Positions 24,207-32,498 of a stretch of 64,000 nucleotides of DNA are shown in pieces (positions within the stretch are counted from its first letter, which is position 1; each line of letters starts with the position of its first letter). Below the pieces are notes generated by a model, which saw only the letters and a list, made by a program, of their open reading frames with translations, made no database searches and was not told the origin of the DNA. The stretch covers positions 558,001-622,000 of the forward strand of contig NZ_ATUP01000001.1 of the NCBI RefSeq assembly GCF_000420265.1, in the 5' to 3' direction. This DNA is from Oceanicaulis alexandrii DSM 11625. GTDB lineage: Bacteria > Pseudomonadota > Alphaproteobacteria > Caulobacterales > Maricaulaceae. Both the position numbers and the translations under genes were made by a program.

Positions 24207-24985
24207 TGCCGCGCCTGATCCCGGTCCTCTTGCTGATGAACGGCCAGCTGGTCCGCTCTGAAACCTTCACCCAGCACCAGATCATCGGCGATCCGCTGCA
24301 CGAGGTGTCACGGTTTAACGAGTGGAAGGTGGATGAGCTGATCTATCTCGACATCACCCGCGAGGGCGGGCTGGCCCAAGGTCGCCGCGATTCCGGCAAT
24401 CGCGCCTATGCCGATTCAATGGAAGTGCTGGAGGCGGTGGCGAGCCAGTGCTTCATGCCGCTGACCTGGGGCGGCCGCATCCACTCTCTGGATCAGGTGC
24501 GCGAGATTTTCTCGCGCGGCGCTGACAAGGTCGCCATCAACACCGCCGCTTTCGAGACGCCGGAGCTGATCAGTCAGGTCTCCAAACGCTTTGGCGCGCA
24601 AGCCATGGTGGTCAGCGTCGACGTGCGCCAGACGGATGACGGCTATGAGATGATGACCCAGGGCGGCCGCACCGCCACCGGCCGTGATCCGGTGAGCTGG
24701 GCTAAGGAAGCCGAAGACCGCGGCGCGGGGGAGATTCTCTTGCAAAGCCTTGATCGGGACGGACGCGGCACGGGCTATGATATCGCCCTGATCGAGCAGG
24801 TTTCAAACGCTGTCACCATCCCCGTGATCGCCTGTTCCGGCGTCGGCGTGTACGAGCATTATTCCAAGGGCCTCAAGGCCGGCGCGGACGCCGTCGCCGC
24901 CGCCAATATCTGGCATTTCAAGGAACTGGCTGATCGCGGCGGCAAACGCGCTTTGCAACGCGCAGGCTTTGACGTGCGGATGTAG
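24200..24985 (+). CDS. hisF: HisF-like ammonia-channel barrel protein
   Basis: A 261-residue HisF-type TIM barrel. The first catalytic aspartate of HisF (D11 in the ACLDV strand) is replaced by leucine in RLIPVLLLMNG; the second (in VVSVDVRQ) is kept. GADKVAINT and DRDGRGTGYD are retained. Lost D11 argues against imidazole glycerol phosphate synthase activity. With HisH it should deliver ammonia to the PseA-type protein. It overlaps hisH by seven bases. Confidence 0.87.
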   Translation: MLMPRLIPVLLLMNGQLVRSETFTQHQIIGDPLHEVSRFNEWKVDELIYLDITREGGLAQGRRDSGNRAYADSMEVLEAVASQCFMPLTWGGRIHSLDQVREIFSRGADKVAINTAAFETPELISQVSKRFGAQAMVVSVDVRQTDDGYEMMTQGGRTATGRDPVSWAKEAEDRGAGEILLQSLDRDGRGTGYDIALIEQVSNAVTIPVIACSGVGVYEHYSKGLKAGADAVAAANIWHFKELADRGGKRALQRAGFDVRM

Positions 24986-25068
24986 GGCGCCTTTGCCCCT
25001 CTAAAATGTCATTCGCCGGTTTATCCTTTGAGCCCATGCCGAGACCTGTGATCAAACCAACCGACATG

Positions 25069-25098
25069 GATCCCCCGCATGAAGCGGGGGATGACAAG
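25069..25098. repeat. Short REP-like hairpin
   Basis: CCCCCGCATGAAGCGGGGG forms a 7-bp stem within TGGATCCCCCGC...GATGAC, typical of REP-like intergenic repeats in alphaproteobacteria. It stands just before the longer inverted repeat, between hisF and the convergent wbqC gene. Confidence 0.6.
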
Positions 25099-25118
25099 GG
25101 TGAAGATTTATAAGTGTT

Positions 25119-25201
25119 CTCTTTCCCGGCGAAGGCCGGGATCCAGAGCCGGATATGCAGCGATTCATGATCTCTGGATCCCGGCCTTCGCCGGGAAAGA
25201 G
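25119..25201. repeat. Paired 30-bp inverted repeat (BIME-like)
   Basis: Two perfect 30-base arms (25119-25148 and 25172-25201) flank a 23-base loop. Each arm contains its own CCCGGCGAAGGCCGGG palindrome and GGATCC. The form is that of two REP units in opposite orientation. It may also act as a bidirectional terminator between hisF and the convergent wbqC gene. Confidence 0.8.
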
Positions 25202-25205
25202 GTTA

Positions 25206-25934
25206 TCAACCTAGCAAAGCCGCCTGCGCCACTTCCAGATCACGCGTCATCTCTCCACAGCTTCGCACCAGCCTGGCCGTGTCCGGCCCCAGATTGAACA
25301 GCGCGTCGACGATGGAGAGATTGGGCAGGAAGGCCTTGCCCTGCCTGTATTCTGGTGGTGTGAAGGCCTGCCAGTAATGGGTGACGCCCTGCGCCGGAAA
25401 CCCCGCCTCGTCCACATAACTCGCGGCGCCCACATTGGAGATATAAGCGTCAGCGCCCGCGGCCTGACATAGCGAGATCAGCCGGTCCTGGCTCTCGCCC
25501 TCATGGACCAGCTCCGCGCTATCAAGGATCTGCGCCTCAAGCTCCAGCACGGCGCAAAAGTGCCGGATCAGCGCGCAATTGAGATCTGAGAGATTGGCGT
25601 AGTCCGCCTCGATCAGCGCTTCTATGGCCGGAAAATACGCCTCAAAATGCGGTCGCTTGCCATAAACCTGTTTCAGCGTCGTCAAATGCTTCTTGCGCCA
25701 GGGTTCGCCTGCGATTTCGGTCTGTCGGATCGTTCGGTGAAGGTCTCCCGACTTCTTCACGGGGACAGACAGGAAGATCGCGTCCTTGCCATTGCGCACC
25801 CGGTTTCTTTGCTGCCAGCTATGGCGCTGAAACTGCACGTCCGGCAGCAAGACGAACACATCGCTGAGGGCGATCTTGTGAAACAGGATCAGCCCCGGGA
25901 GGTAGACCGGCTGGTGGGCGCTCAATATCCGCAA
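25206..25934 (-). CDS. WbqC family protein
   Basis: A 242-residue protein of the WbqC/WbmP-like family found in surface polysaccharide and nonulosonic acid loci. The hallmark N-terminus is SAHQPVYLPGLILFHKI, with later FQRHSWQQRNRV and GADAYISNVGAASYVD. The reaction is not known; family members are proposed to act as transferases of small groups. It is on the opposite strand to all neighbouring pathway genes and is bracketed on one side by an inverted repeat, suggesting insertion into an existing operon. It might fill the missing PseH-like acylation step, but that is speculation. Confidence 0.8.
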   Translation of the reverse strand: MRILSAHQPVYLPGLILFHKIALSDVFVLLPDVQFQRHSWQQRNRVRNGKDAIFLSVPVKKSGDLHRTIRQTEIAGEPWRKKHLTTLKQVYGKRPHFEAYFPAIEALIEADYANLSDLNCALIRHFCAVLELEAQILDSAELVHEGESQDRLISLCQAAGADAYISNVGAASYVDEAGFPAQGVTHYWQAFTPPEYRQGKAFLPNLSIVDALFNLGPDTARLVRSCGEMTRDLEVAQAALLG

Positions 25935-26055
25935 TGGACGGCCTTTCCCCTCAATGGTGCGCAGCTTGGGCTAAACTTAACGATTGAGGCGTTTTGTTAC
26001 CCTTAAGCCCGGCGGTGATTCGTCATCGCTGACGCCCCAGCCTGAGGGAAGCGCC

Positions 26056-27288
26056 ATGAGTGTCCAGTTCTGCAAGACCTGTTTTTATCCCAGCTCGTCA
26101 GCGGCGCCGCTGACCTTTGATGAAAAGGGAATGTGCTCGGGCTGCCGTGTGGCGGGCCAGACGGTGGACATCGACTGGGACGAGCGCTGGACGATGCTCG
26201 AAGAGCTGGTGGCAGATTACCGTAATCCCAAGGGTTATGACTGCGTCATCCCCGTGGGCGGCGGCAAGGACAGCTTTTACCAGACCCATCTGGCGGTCAA
26301 AAAGCTGGGCCTGCGTCCGCTGCTGGTCACCTATCACGGCAACAATTTCCTGCCCGAGGGCGAGTATAATCTCCAGCTGATGCGCGAGGCGTTCGACGCT
26401 GACCACATCATTTATCGCCCTGGCCTTGAGACCCTGATCAAGATGAACCTTTTAGGGTTCAAGCTGCATGGCGACATGAACTGGCACAACCATGCCGGCA
26501 TCAAGACCTACCCGATCCGACAAGCCGTGCTGCATGACATCCCGCTGATGTTGTGGGGCGATCATGGCTGGGTCGATCTGGGCGGCATGTTCTCGTACTC
26601 GGACTTCCCCGAATTCACCGCCAAGACCCGCAAGGAGCACGATCTTCACGGGCTGGACTGGGATGATTTCACCGATGAGGGGCTCGAGCGGCATGGCCGC
26701 CCGGACCTGAAGATGGGTCTGACCGAGAAAGAGTTGTCCTTCGCCATGTATCCGTCCGACGAGGAGATCGACCGGGTCGGCGTGCGCGGCGTGTATCTGG
26801 GCTTTTACGAGAAATGGAACGGCAACAAATGCGCCGCCGTGGCCGAGGAAGAGTACGGCTGGAAGAAAGCCGAATACCCGTTCGAGCGCACCTATCGAAA
26901 GATCTCCAATCTCGACGACATGCACGAGAACGGAATTCACGACTATCTCAAATTCATCAAGTTCGGCTATGGCCGCGCCACCGATCACGCCAGCCAGGAC
27001 GTGCGTCTGGGAGTGATGGATTACAAGACCGGGCTCGAAATGGTCAAAAAGCATGACCACGTCAAACCGCGCCGCGATCTTGAGCGCTGGCTCAAATATG
27101 TGGACATGACCGAGGCCGAGTTCGACCAGATCTGCGACACCTTCCGCGATCCGCGCGTCTGGCGCATCGAGAACGACCAATGGGTCAAGGATGACGTCTG
27201 GGGCGGATCGTCGAGCTATGGCCCGGTCTATCTTGATAAAAACGATCCGCGCCGCGAGCAGTATCTGGTCAAGGGCAAGCAAGTATGA
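26056..27288 (+). CDS. pseA: N-acetyl sugar amidotransferase, WbpG/PseA type
   Basis: A 410-residue enzyme that converts an N-acetyl group on a nonulosonic or other sugar to an acetamidino group, using ammonia from a HisH/HisF pair. Two CxxC pairs (C6/C9 and C27/C30) open the protein. The ATP pyrophosphatase loop is PVGGGKDSFYQ (residues 66-76). TYHGNNFLPEGEYNL and NWHNHAGIKTYPIRQ are conserved in the family. The ATG at 26056 follows GAGGGAAG; the longer frame to 25984 has no family match. In Campylobacter, PseA-type proteins make the acetamidino pseudaminic acid found on flagellin, which fits here. Confidence 0.92.
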   Translation: MSVQFCKTCFYPSSSAAPLTFDEKGMCSGCRVAGQTVDIDWDERWTMLEELVADYRNPKGYDCVIPVGGGKDSFYQTHLAVKKLGLRPLLVTYHGNNFLPEGEYNLQLMREAFDADHIIYRPGLETLIKMNLLGFKLHGDMNWHNHAGIKTYPIRQAVLHDIPLMLWGDHGWVDLGGMFSYSDFPEFTAKTRKEHDLHGLDWDDFTDEGLERHGRPDLKMGLTEKELSFAMYPSDEEIDRVGVRGVYLGFYEKWNGNKCAAVAEEEYGWKKAEYPFERTYRKISNLDDMHENGIHDYLKFIKFGYGRATDHASQDVRLGVMDYKTGLEMVKKHDHVKPRRDLERWLKYVDMTEAEFDQICDTFRDPRVWRIENDQWVKDDVWGGSSSYGPVYLDKNDPRREQYLVKGKQV

Positions 27289-28508
27289 GCCGGACGACCA
27301 CAGCCGAATTCACGACCTTCGCCGATGTGAACATGCGCGGCCGGGGCCGACCCATCGTGCTGGCGGGCGCGGGCAATATCGCCGACAAGACCCTGCGCCG
27401 GATCAAGGGCGTGACCGGGATCGTCGACAACAATCCCAATCTTGCAGGCGAAACTCAGGCCGGGCTGACCATTGCGCGCCCAGACAGCCTGAAAGACGCC
27501 GCGCTCCGCCCGTTCGTGGTGATCTGCACGACGTCATTTGTGGAAGTCGGCGAGCAACTGGCGAGCTTTGGCCTTATCCCCGGTCAGGATTTTGTTGTCA
27601 GCCCGGTGCTCAATGATCTGCGCATCATCGCGGAGATGGAAAGCCTGGAAGAAACGGTGCTGTTCACCTGCGGTCTGCCGCCTCTGGAGGACCCCGAAGC
27701 CGGCGGCGGGCTTTACGAGCTTCAGATCTCCGGCGCGAAACACAGCTTCCGCAAGGTCTTCAAGGGCAATTTTCATGGCCTGCGCCCCCATGGCGAGCAC
27801 TTCATCGCCATTGATGACGAGCGCGGCCTGATCATTTTTGACCGCGACTACAATATCCTGAAAAGCTTCGCCCTGCCCCAGGGCGCGCGCTGTCACGGCG
27901 TCAGCTGGTCTGAGGAGAAGCAGCAGTATTTCATCGCCTGCTCCTATCTCGACGCCATCCTGGTCTATTCCGAACAGGGCGAAGAGATCGACCGCATTCC
28001 GATCAGCCCCAAACAGGCGCGCACAGGATCGGCGCAGCATCATTGCAACGACATTCTGGTGCTGGGCGACAGCGTTTATCTGTCGATGTTCTCCGCCACC
28101 GGCAACTGGAAGCGCGACGTGTTTGACGGCGTGGTGCTTGAATATGACCTGGCGGACAAGCGCTGGGTGGGGCCGGTGATTTCAGACTTGTGGATGCCGC
28201 ATTCCATCGACTTTGTGGACGGCTCGCTGGTGGTGCTTGATTCCCTGCGTGGACGCCTTCTGAAGAATAACGCCCAAACCGTGGGGCAATTTCCGGGCTT
28301 CGCACGCGGTCTCGCCCATGACGGCGCGCGCTTTTTCATCGGCCAGAGCCGGAATCGGAATTATTCCGCCGCCATGGGCGTGAGCCAGAACATCGCCATC
28401 GACACCGCCATCACCGTGTTTGATGAGCACACCAAGGTGTCCAAGAGCTTCCACCTGCCCTCCACGGTGTCGGAGATTCACGGCATTGCGCTCAACACGA
28501 AGCGCTGA
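27285..28508 (+). CDS. Rossmann-like domain fused to DUF4915/NHL-like propeller
   Basis: A 407-residue protein. Residues about 20-110 form a Rossmann-like unit (PIVLAGAGNIADKTLRRI, DNNPNLAGETQAGL, VVICTTSF) as in nonulosonic acid and polysaccharide sugar-acyl proteins. Residues about 120-400 form a beta-propeller with repeated strands (GLYELQISGAKHSF, FIAIDDERGLIIFDRDYNIL, VYSEQGEEIDRIPI, SLVVLDSLRGRLLKN) that resembles DUF4915 domains. No catalytic residues can be named. It overlaps pseA by ATGA and pseF follows after two bases, so it belongs to the operon. Possible sugar-sensing or assembly role. Confidence 0.65.
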   Translation: MSRTTTAEFTTFADVNMRGRGRPIVLAGAGNIADKTLRRIKGVTGIVDNNPNLAGETQAGLTIARPDSLKDAALRPFVVICTTSFVEVGEQLASFGLIPGQDFVVSPVLNDLRIIAEMESLEETVLFTCGLPPLEDPEAGGGLYELQISGAKHSFRKVFKGNFHGLRPHGEHFIAIDDERGLIIFDRDYNILKSFALPQGARCHGVSWSEEKQQYFIACSYLDAILVYSEQGEEIDRIPISPKQARTGSAQHHCNDILVLGDSVYLSMFSATGNWKRDVFDGVVLEYDLADKRWVGPVISDLWMPHSIDFVDGSLVVLDSLRGRLLKNNAQTVGQFPGFARGLAHDGARFFIGQSRNRNYSAAMGVSQNIAIDTAITVFDEHTKVSKSFHLPSTVSEIHGIALNTKR

Positions 28509-28510
28509 TC

Positions 28511-29236
28511 ATGAAGATCGCGGTCATCCCGGCGCGCGGCGGCTCCAAACGGATCCCGCGCAAGAATGTGCGCCCTTTTCACGGCCAACCCATGATCAGC
28601 TGGCCGATCGCGGCGGCTCTGGAAACGGGCCTGTTTGATCATGTGATCGTCAGCACCGATGACGATGAAATCGCGCAAGTCGCGGAGGCAGCCGGCGCAA
28701 CGGCGCCCTTCCGCCGCCCGCCAGAGCTGGCGGATGATTTCACCGGCGTCATCCCCGTCATCGCCCACGCCATGCAAGAGATGCAGCGGATCACGGGCCA
28801 GAGCGCCGAGCTTGTCTGCGCCATTTACGCCACCGCGCCCTTCCTCAGCGCCGCCGACATCACGCGCGGCCATGACGCCCTGATCGAGGCCCCGCAGCAG
28901 GAGTATGCGATCTCGGTGACGCCCTTCGCGTTTCCCGTGCAGCGCGCGCTGAAAGCCGTTCAAAGTGAATCCGGGCCGGGCCTGGCGCCGATGTATCCAG
29001 AATTCATCGGCTCAAGATCGCAGGATCTGGAAGAGGCGTTTCACGATGCTGCGCAGTTTTTCTGGTGTCGTCCCAATGCATTAAAAGAGGAGGCTCCGGT
29101 CTTCTCCCCCCGCGCCATACCCATAATGATCGCGCCTGAACGCGTTCAGGATATTGATACCCCATATGACTGGGACCGCGCCGAGCTTATGTTCGCCGCA
29201 CTGCGCAAGGATGACGGGCGTAATCCGCAGCGTTAG
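28511..29236 (+). CDS. pseF: Pseudaminic acid cytidylyltransferase PseF
   Basis: Activates pseudaminic acid with CTP to CMP-Pse, the donor for FlmG. A 241-residue nucleotidyltransferase with the signature MKIAVIPARGGSKRIPRKN (CTP-binding loop), VIVSTDDDEIAQVAE and CAIYATAPFLSA. DIDTPYDWDRAELM near the end is a PseF feature. The genes pseB, pseC, pseG, pseI and pseF are all present in the window; pseH, the 4-N-acetyltransferase, is not seen. It ends the operon; the MoxR gene begins 79 bases later. Confidence 0.95.
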   Translation: MKIAVIPARGGSKRIPRKNVRPFHGQPMISWPIAAALETGLFDHVIVSTDDDEIAQVAEAAGATAPFRRPPELADDFTGVIPVIAHAMQEMQRITGQSAELVCAIYATAPFLSAADITRGHDALIEAPQQEYAISVTPFAFPVQRALKAVQSESGPGLAPMYPEFIGSRSQDLEEAFHDAAQFFWCRPNALKEEAPVFSPRAIPIMIAPERVQDIDTPYDWDRAELMFAALRKDDGRNPQR

Positions 29237-29315
29237 AGTGCGCGTAAACAAGACGGCAACCGGGTGCTGGGGGCGCCCGAACGATACAGAACACAAAACA
29301 GGGAAAACACCCGAC

Positions 29316-30158
29316 ATGCGCTTTGAAGGCACCAAGGATTATGTGGCCACCGACGAGCTGGCCGCCGCGGTGAACGCCGCCATCATTCTCGAGCGTCCGC
29401 TGCTGGTGAAGGGCGAGCCGGGCACCGGCAAGACCGAGCTGGCGCGCCAGGTCGCGTCCTCTCTGGGGGCGCCGCTGATCGAGTGGCACATCAAGTCTAC
29501 CACCAAGGCGCATCAGGGGCTTTATGAATACGACGCCGTGGCGCGCCTGCGCGATTCCCAACTGGGCAATGACAAGGTCAACGACGTCAAAAACTATATC
29601 CGCAAGGGCAAGCTGTGGGAGGCATTCGACGCCGATGTGCGCCCTGTCCTGCTGATCGACGAGATCGACAAGGCCGATATCGAATTCCCCAACGACCTCC
29701 TGCAAGAGCTCGACCGGATGGAGTTCTATGTCTACGAGACCGGCGAGACGATCAAAGCCGAACAGCGTCCGATCGTGATCATCTCGTCCAACAACGAAAA
29801 AGAGCTGCCGGACGCCTTCCTGCGCCGCTGCTTCTTCCACTTCATCGCCTTCCCTGACGAGGAAACGATGGAGCAGATCGTCAATGTCCACTTCCCTGGC
29901 ATCAAATCCGAGCTGCTGGCCGAAGCGCTGGAGATGTTCTTTGAGGTGCGCAGCGCGCCGGGCCTGAAGAAAAAGCCCTCCACCTCCGAATTGCTGGACT
30001 GGCTGAAGCTCTTGCTGGCCGAAGACATCGATCCCGCCATCCTGCGCGAGCGCGACACCCGCAAGCTGATCCCGCCGCTGCACGGCGCGCTTTTGAAGAA
30101 CGAGCAGGATGTTCAGCTGTTTGAACGCCTCGCCTTCATGACCCGGAGAGAAGGCTAG
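29316..30158 (+). CDS. MoxR-type AAA+ ATPase
   Basis: A 280-residue AAA+ ATPase of the MoxR/NorQ group. Walker A is GEPGTGKT (33-40), Walker B is VLLIDEIDK (111-119), sensor 1 follows in RPIVIISSNNEKELPDAFLRRC. The ATG at 29316 is preceded by CAGGGAAAAC; the longer frame runs into pseF. MoxR proteins act with a VWA-domain partner, which is the next gene, as chaperones in enzyme activation or metal-center assembly. The client of this pair cannot be told from its neighbours. Confidence 0.9.
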   Translation: MRFEGTKDYVATDELAAAVNAAIILERPLLVKGEPGTGKTELARQVASSLGAPLIEWHIKSTTKAHQGLYEYDAVARLRDSQLGNDKVNDVKNYIRKGKLWEAFDADVRPVLLIDEIDKADIEFPNDLLQELDRMEFYVYETGETIKAEQRPIVIISSNNEKELPDAFLRRCFFHFIAFPDEETMEQIVNVHFPGIKSELLAEALEMFFEVRSAPGLKKKPSTSELLDWLKLLLAEDIDPAILRERDTRKLIPPLHGALLKNEQDVQLFERLAFMTRREG

Positions 30159-30169
30159 GAGCCGAGCGC

Positions 30170-31357
30170 ATGGCGCTTTTCCATCGCTTCTTCACCGATC
30201 TGCGCGCGGCGAAAATTCCGGTCTCAACCCGGGAATACCTCACCCTGCTTGAAGCCCTGAAAAAGGGCGCGATCGAGCAGGAGGTGGACAGCTTTTACGC
30301 CGTCAGCCGCGCTGCGCTGGTCAAGGACGAGCGCAATTTTGACAAGTTCGACAAGGTCTTCGCCCATCATTTCGAAGGTATTGAAGCGCTTGGCGATCTG
30401 TTCAAGTCTGACGAAATTCCCGAAGACTGGTTGAAAGCCCAGATGCAGCGCCATCTCACCAAGGAGGAGATGGAGGCGCTGCAGGAGATGGATTTCGACC
30501 AGCTCATGAAGACGCTGCAGGACCGGCTCAAAGAGCAGGAAAAACGCCATGAGGGCGGCAATAAATGGATCGGCACAGGCGGCACCAGCCCCTATGGCAA
30601 TTCAGGCTGGAGCCCGAACGGCGTCCGCATTGGCGGCAAGTCGAAGAACAAGAAAGCCAGCAAGGTCTGGGAGAACCGCCGCTTCAAGGATCTTGATTCA
30701 GAACGCGAGCTGGGCACCCGAAACCTGAAGGTCGCGCTGCGTCGTCTGCGCCAGTTCGCCCGTGACGGGGCGGAAGAAGAACTCGATCTGGACGGCACGA
30801 TCCGCGCCACCGCCAACAAGGGGTATCTCGACGTCCAGATGCGCCCCGAGCGCCGGAACGCCGTGAAGGTCCTGGTGTTCTTTGATGTGGGCGGGTCCAT
30901 GGACCCCTATATCGATCTCACCGAGCGCCTGTTCTCGGCCGCGCGGGGCGTGTTCAAGAATCTTGAGTATTTCTACTTCCACAACTGCATCTATGAAGGC
31001 GTGTGGAAGTCCAATCTGCGGCGCCGCACCGAGACCCAGTCCATGTGGGACGTGCTGCACAAATACCCCAGCGACTACAAGGTGGTGATCGTGGGTGACG
31101 CCGCCATGTCCCCAAGCGAGATCACCCATCCCGGCGGTTCGGTCGAGCACTGGAACGAGGAAGCCGGCGGGGTCTGGCTGCGGCGTCTGAAAGAAACCTA
31201 TCCGCATCTGGTCTGGCTGAACCCGACGCCCGAAGGCTGGTGGCCGCACACCTATTCGGTGCAGTTGGTCCGCGAGATCATCGGCGAGGAGCGCATGTTC
31301 TCCCTGACCCTGACAGGCGTGGACAAGGCGATGAAGGAACTGGCCAAGCGGCGCTAA
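30170..31357 (+). CDS. VWA domain protein (CoxE-like), MoxR partner
   Basis: A 395-residue cytoplasmic protein with a CoxE-like N-terminus (FHRFFTDLRAAKIPVSTREYL) and a VWA domain from about residue 230. The MIDAS motif is FFDVGGSMD (D239-x-G-x-S243). The linker at 130-165 is Gly/Lys-rich. It starts 11 bases after the MoxR gene stops, so the two are an operon. No signal peptide or membrane segment. A metal-ion-dependent adhesion site implies protein-protein contact with the ATPase or its client. Confidence 0.88.
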   Translation: MALFHRFFTDLRAAKIPVSTREYLTLLEALKKGAIEQEVDSFYAVSRAALVKDERNFDKFDKVFAHHFEGIEALGDLFKSDEIPEDWLKAQMQRHLTKEEMEALQEMDFDQLMKTLQDRLKEQEKRHEGGNKWIGTGGTSPYGNSGWSPNGVRIGGKSKNKKASKVWENRRFKDLDSERELGTRNLKVALRRLRQFARDGAEEELDLDGTIRATANKGYLDVQMRPERRNAVKVLVFFDVGGSMDPYIDLTERLFSAARGVFKNLEYFYFHNCIYEGVWKSNLRRRTETQSMWDVLHKYPSDYKVVIVGDAAMSPSEITHPGGSVEHWNEEAGGVWLRRLKETYPHLVWLNPTPEGWWPHTYSVQLVREIIGEERMFSLTLTGVDKAMKELAKRR

Positions 31358-31378
31358 ACGCTCGTGGCTGGATGTGAT

Positions 31379-31404
31379 AAAGGGCGGCCGAAGGGCCGCC
31401 CTTT
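31379..31404 (+). terminator. Intrinsic terminator after the MoxR/VWA operon
   Basis: Perfect 11-bp stem AAAGGGCGGCC / GGCCGCCCTTT with a GAAG loop, followed by TGTCTT. It also sits downstream of the convergent GST gene (A-run on the other side), so may serve both. Confidence 0.85.
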
Positions 31405-31427
31405 TGTCTTGGACTTCTCAGCCTGCG

Positions 31428-32051
31428 CTACTCCGGGTCGCCATGGACCGCGGCCTGGCCGTGCTCGATGCCCAGCGTGCTCTCCACCCGGCGCACCCAG
31501 CCGTTGACGGCGGGAAACTCTGACAGATCAAACCCGCCCTCATCGGCGACGCGCGTATAGGCGACTAGCGCGATGTCGGCGGCGGTCATGTCTTCGCCGA
31601 CCATGAAGCTTTGCGACAGCAGATTCATCTCCATCACCCCCAGGGCGCGGCGTCCCTTGGCGTAGAGGTCCGGGTCGAGATCCGCCTCGCTCGCGCCCTT
31701 GAAGCGCAAGGCGCTGCGGCGAACGGCGATATAGGGTTCGTGAGAATATTGCTCCCAGAACAGCCATTGCATCATCACCGCGCGCTGGAACGGGTCGGAC
31801 GGGATAAGATCCGTGCCTTCAAGAAGGTACAACAAGATCGCATTGGACTGGGCCAGCGTGCGCCCGTCCGCCATGCGCAGGACCGGAACCTGACCCGCCG
31901 GGTTGAGCGCCAGGAACGAGTCGCTGCGGGTCTCGCCGCCGAAGATGTCCACTTCCACCCAGTCATGAGGCGCCTGTGCGACTTTCGCCGCCCAAAGGGT
32001 CTTCAGACAATTGCCGCTTTCGATATTGCCGTAGAGGGTGACGGGCTGCAT
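31428..32051 (-). CDS. Glutathione S-transferase
   Basis: A 207-residue GST. N-terminal thioredoxin-like domain MQPVTLYGNIESGNCLKTLW, the G-site segment NPAGQVPVLRMADG and SNAILLYLLEG are present; the C-terminal helical domain has the N-capping motif FMVGEDMTAADIALVAY. Start at 32051 with GGAGAG eight bases upstream; a longer frame to 32105 overlaps the neighbouring gene start. The residue at the active position is Ser11 or Asn8 region (GNIESGN), so it could be a beta- or theta-like enzyme. Substrate unknown. Confidence 0.87.
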   Translation of the reverse strand: MQPVTLYGNIESGNCLKTLWAAKVAQAPHDWVEVDIFGGETRSDSFLALNPAGQVPVLRMADGRTLAQSNAILLYLLEGTDLIPSDPFQRAVMMQWLFWEQYSHEPYIAVRRSALRFKGASEADLDPDLYAKGRRALGVMEMNLLSQSFMVGEDMTAADIALVAYTRVADEGGFDLSEFPAVNGWVRRVESTLGIEHGQAAVHGDPE

Positions 32052-32153
32052 GGCGCTCTCCTGCAAACTTTCAGCGAGTTTTAGCTGCACCCGGCCATGA
32101 TGCAATGCGAGACAGGGGTTTGGAGCCGGGAAACTTCAGCCTATAACGCCGCC

Positions 32154-32498
32154 ATGTCGTCTAAAACGCCTGACCATTTTGATCTCGAAGATCTCAACGC
32201 TCGCACCGCTCCAGAGGCCTGCGAGACCATGGCGGACGTGCGCGATGGCGTGGACCGGATGGATCGCGCCCTTGTCGCGCTGATCACCGAACGCACGCGC
32301 TATATGCAAGCCGCCGCGCGCATCAAGCCCAGCCGGGATGTGGTGCGCGATGAGGCGCGGATTGAGGATGTTGTGAGCAAGGTGCTCAAAAGCGCCGAAA
32401 CCACAGGCCTGCCCGCCACGATCGCCGAGCCGGTCTGGCGCGAGCTGGTCGAGCAATCCATCGCTTACGAATTCAGGGTCTGGGACAAGACGCGCTAG
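32154..32498 (+). CDS. Chorismate mutase, AroQ type
   Basis: A 114-residue all-helical chorismate mutase type II domain: DVRDGVDRMDRALVALITER is the diagnostic first helix with its catalytic arginine, followed by RYMQAAARIKP and the C-terminal VWRELVEQSIAYE helix. It converts chorismate to prephenate on the phenylalanine/tyrosine route; small stand-alone AroQ proteins may also act in isochorismate-linked functions (PchB-like). The start at 32154 is favoured; an ATG at 32229 would still keep the domain. Its stop codon overlaps that of the next, convergent gene on CTAG. Confidence 0.82.
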   Translation: MSSKTPDHFDLEDLNARTAPEACETMADVRDGVDRMDRALVALITERTRYMQAAARIKPSRDVVRDEARIEDVVSKVLKSAETTGLPATIAEPVWRELVEQSIAYEFRVWDKTR

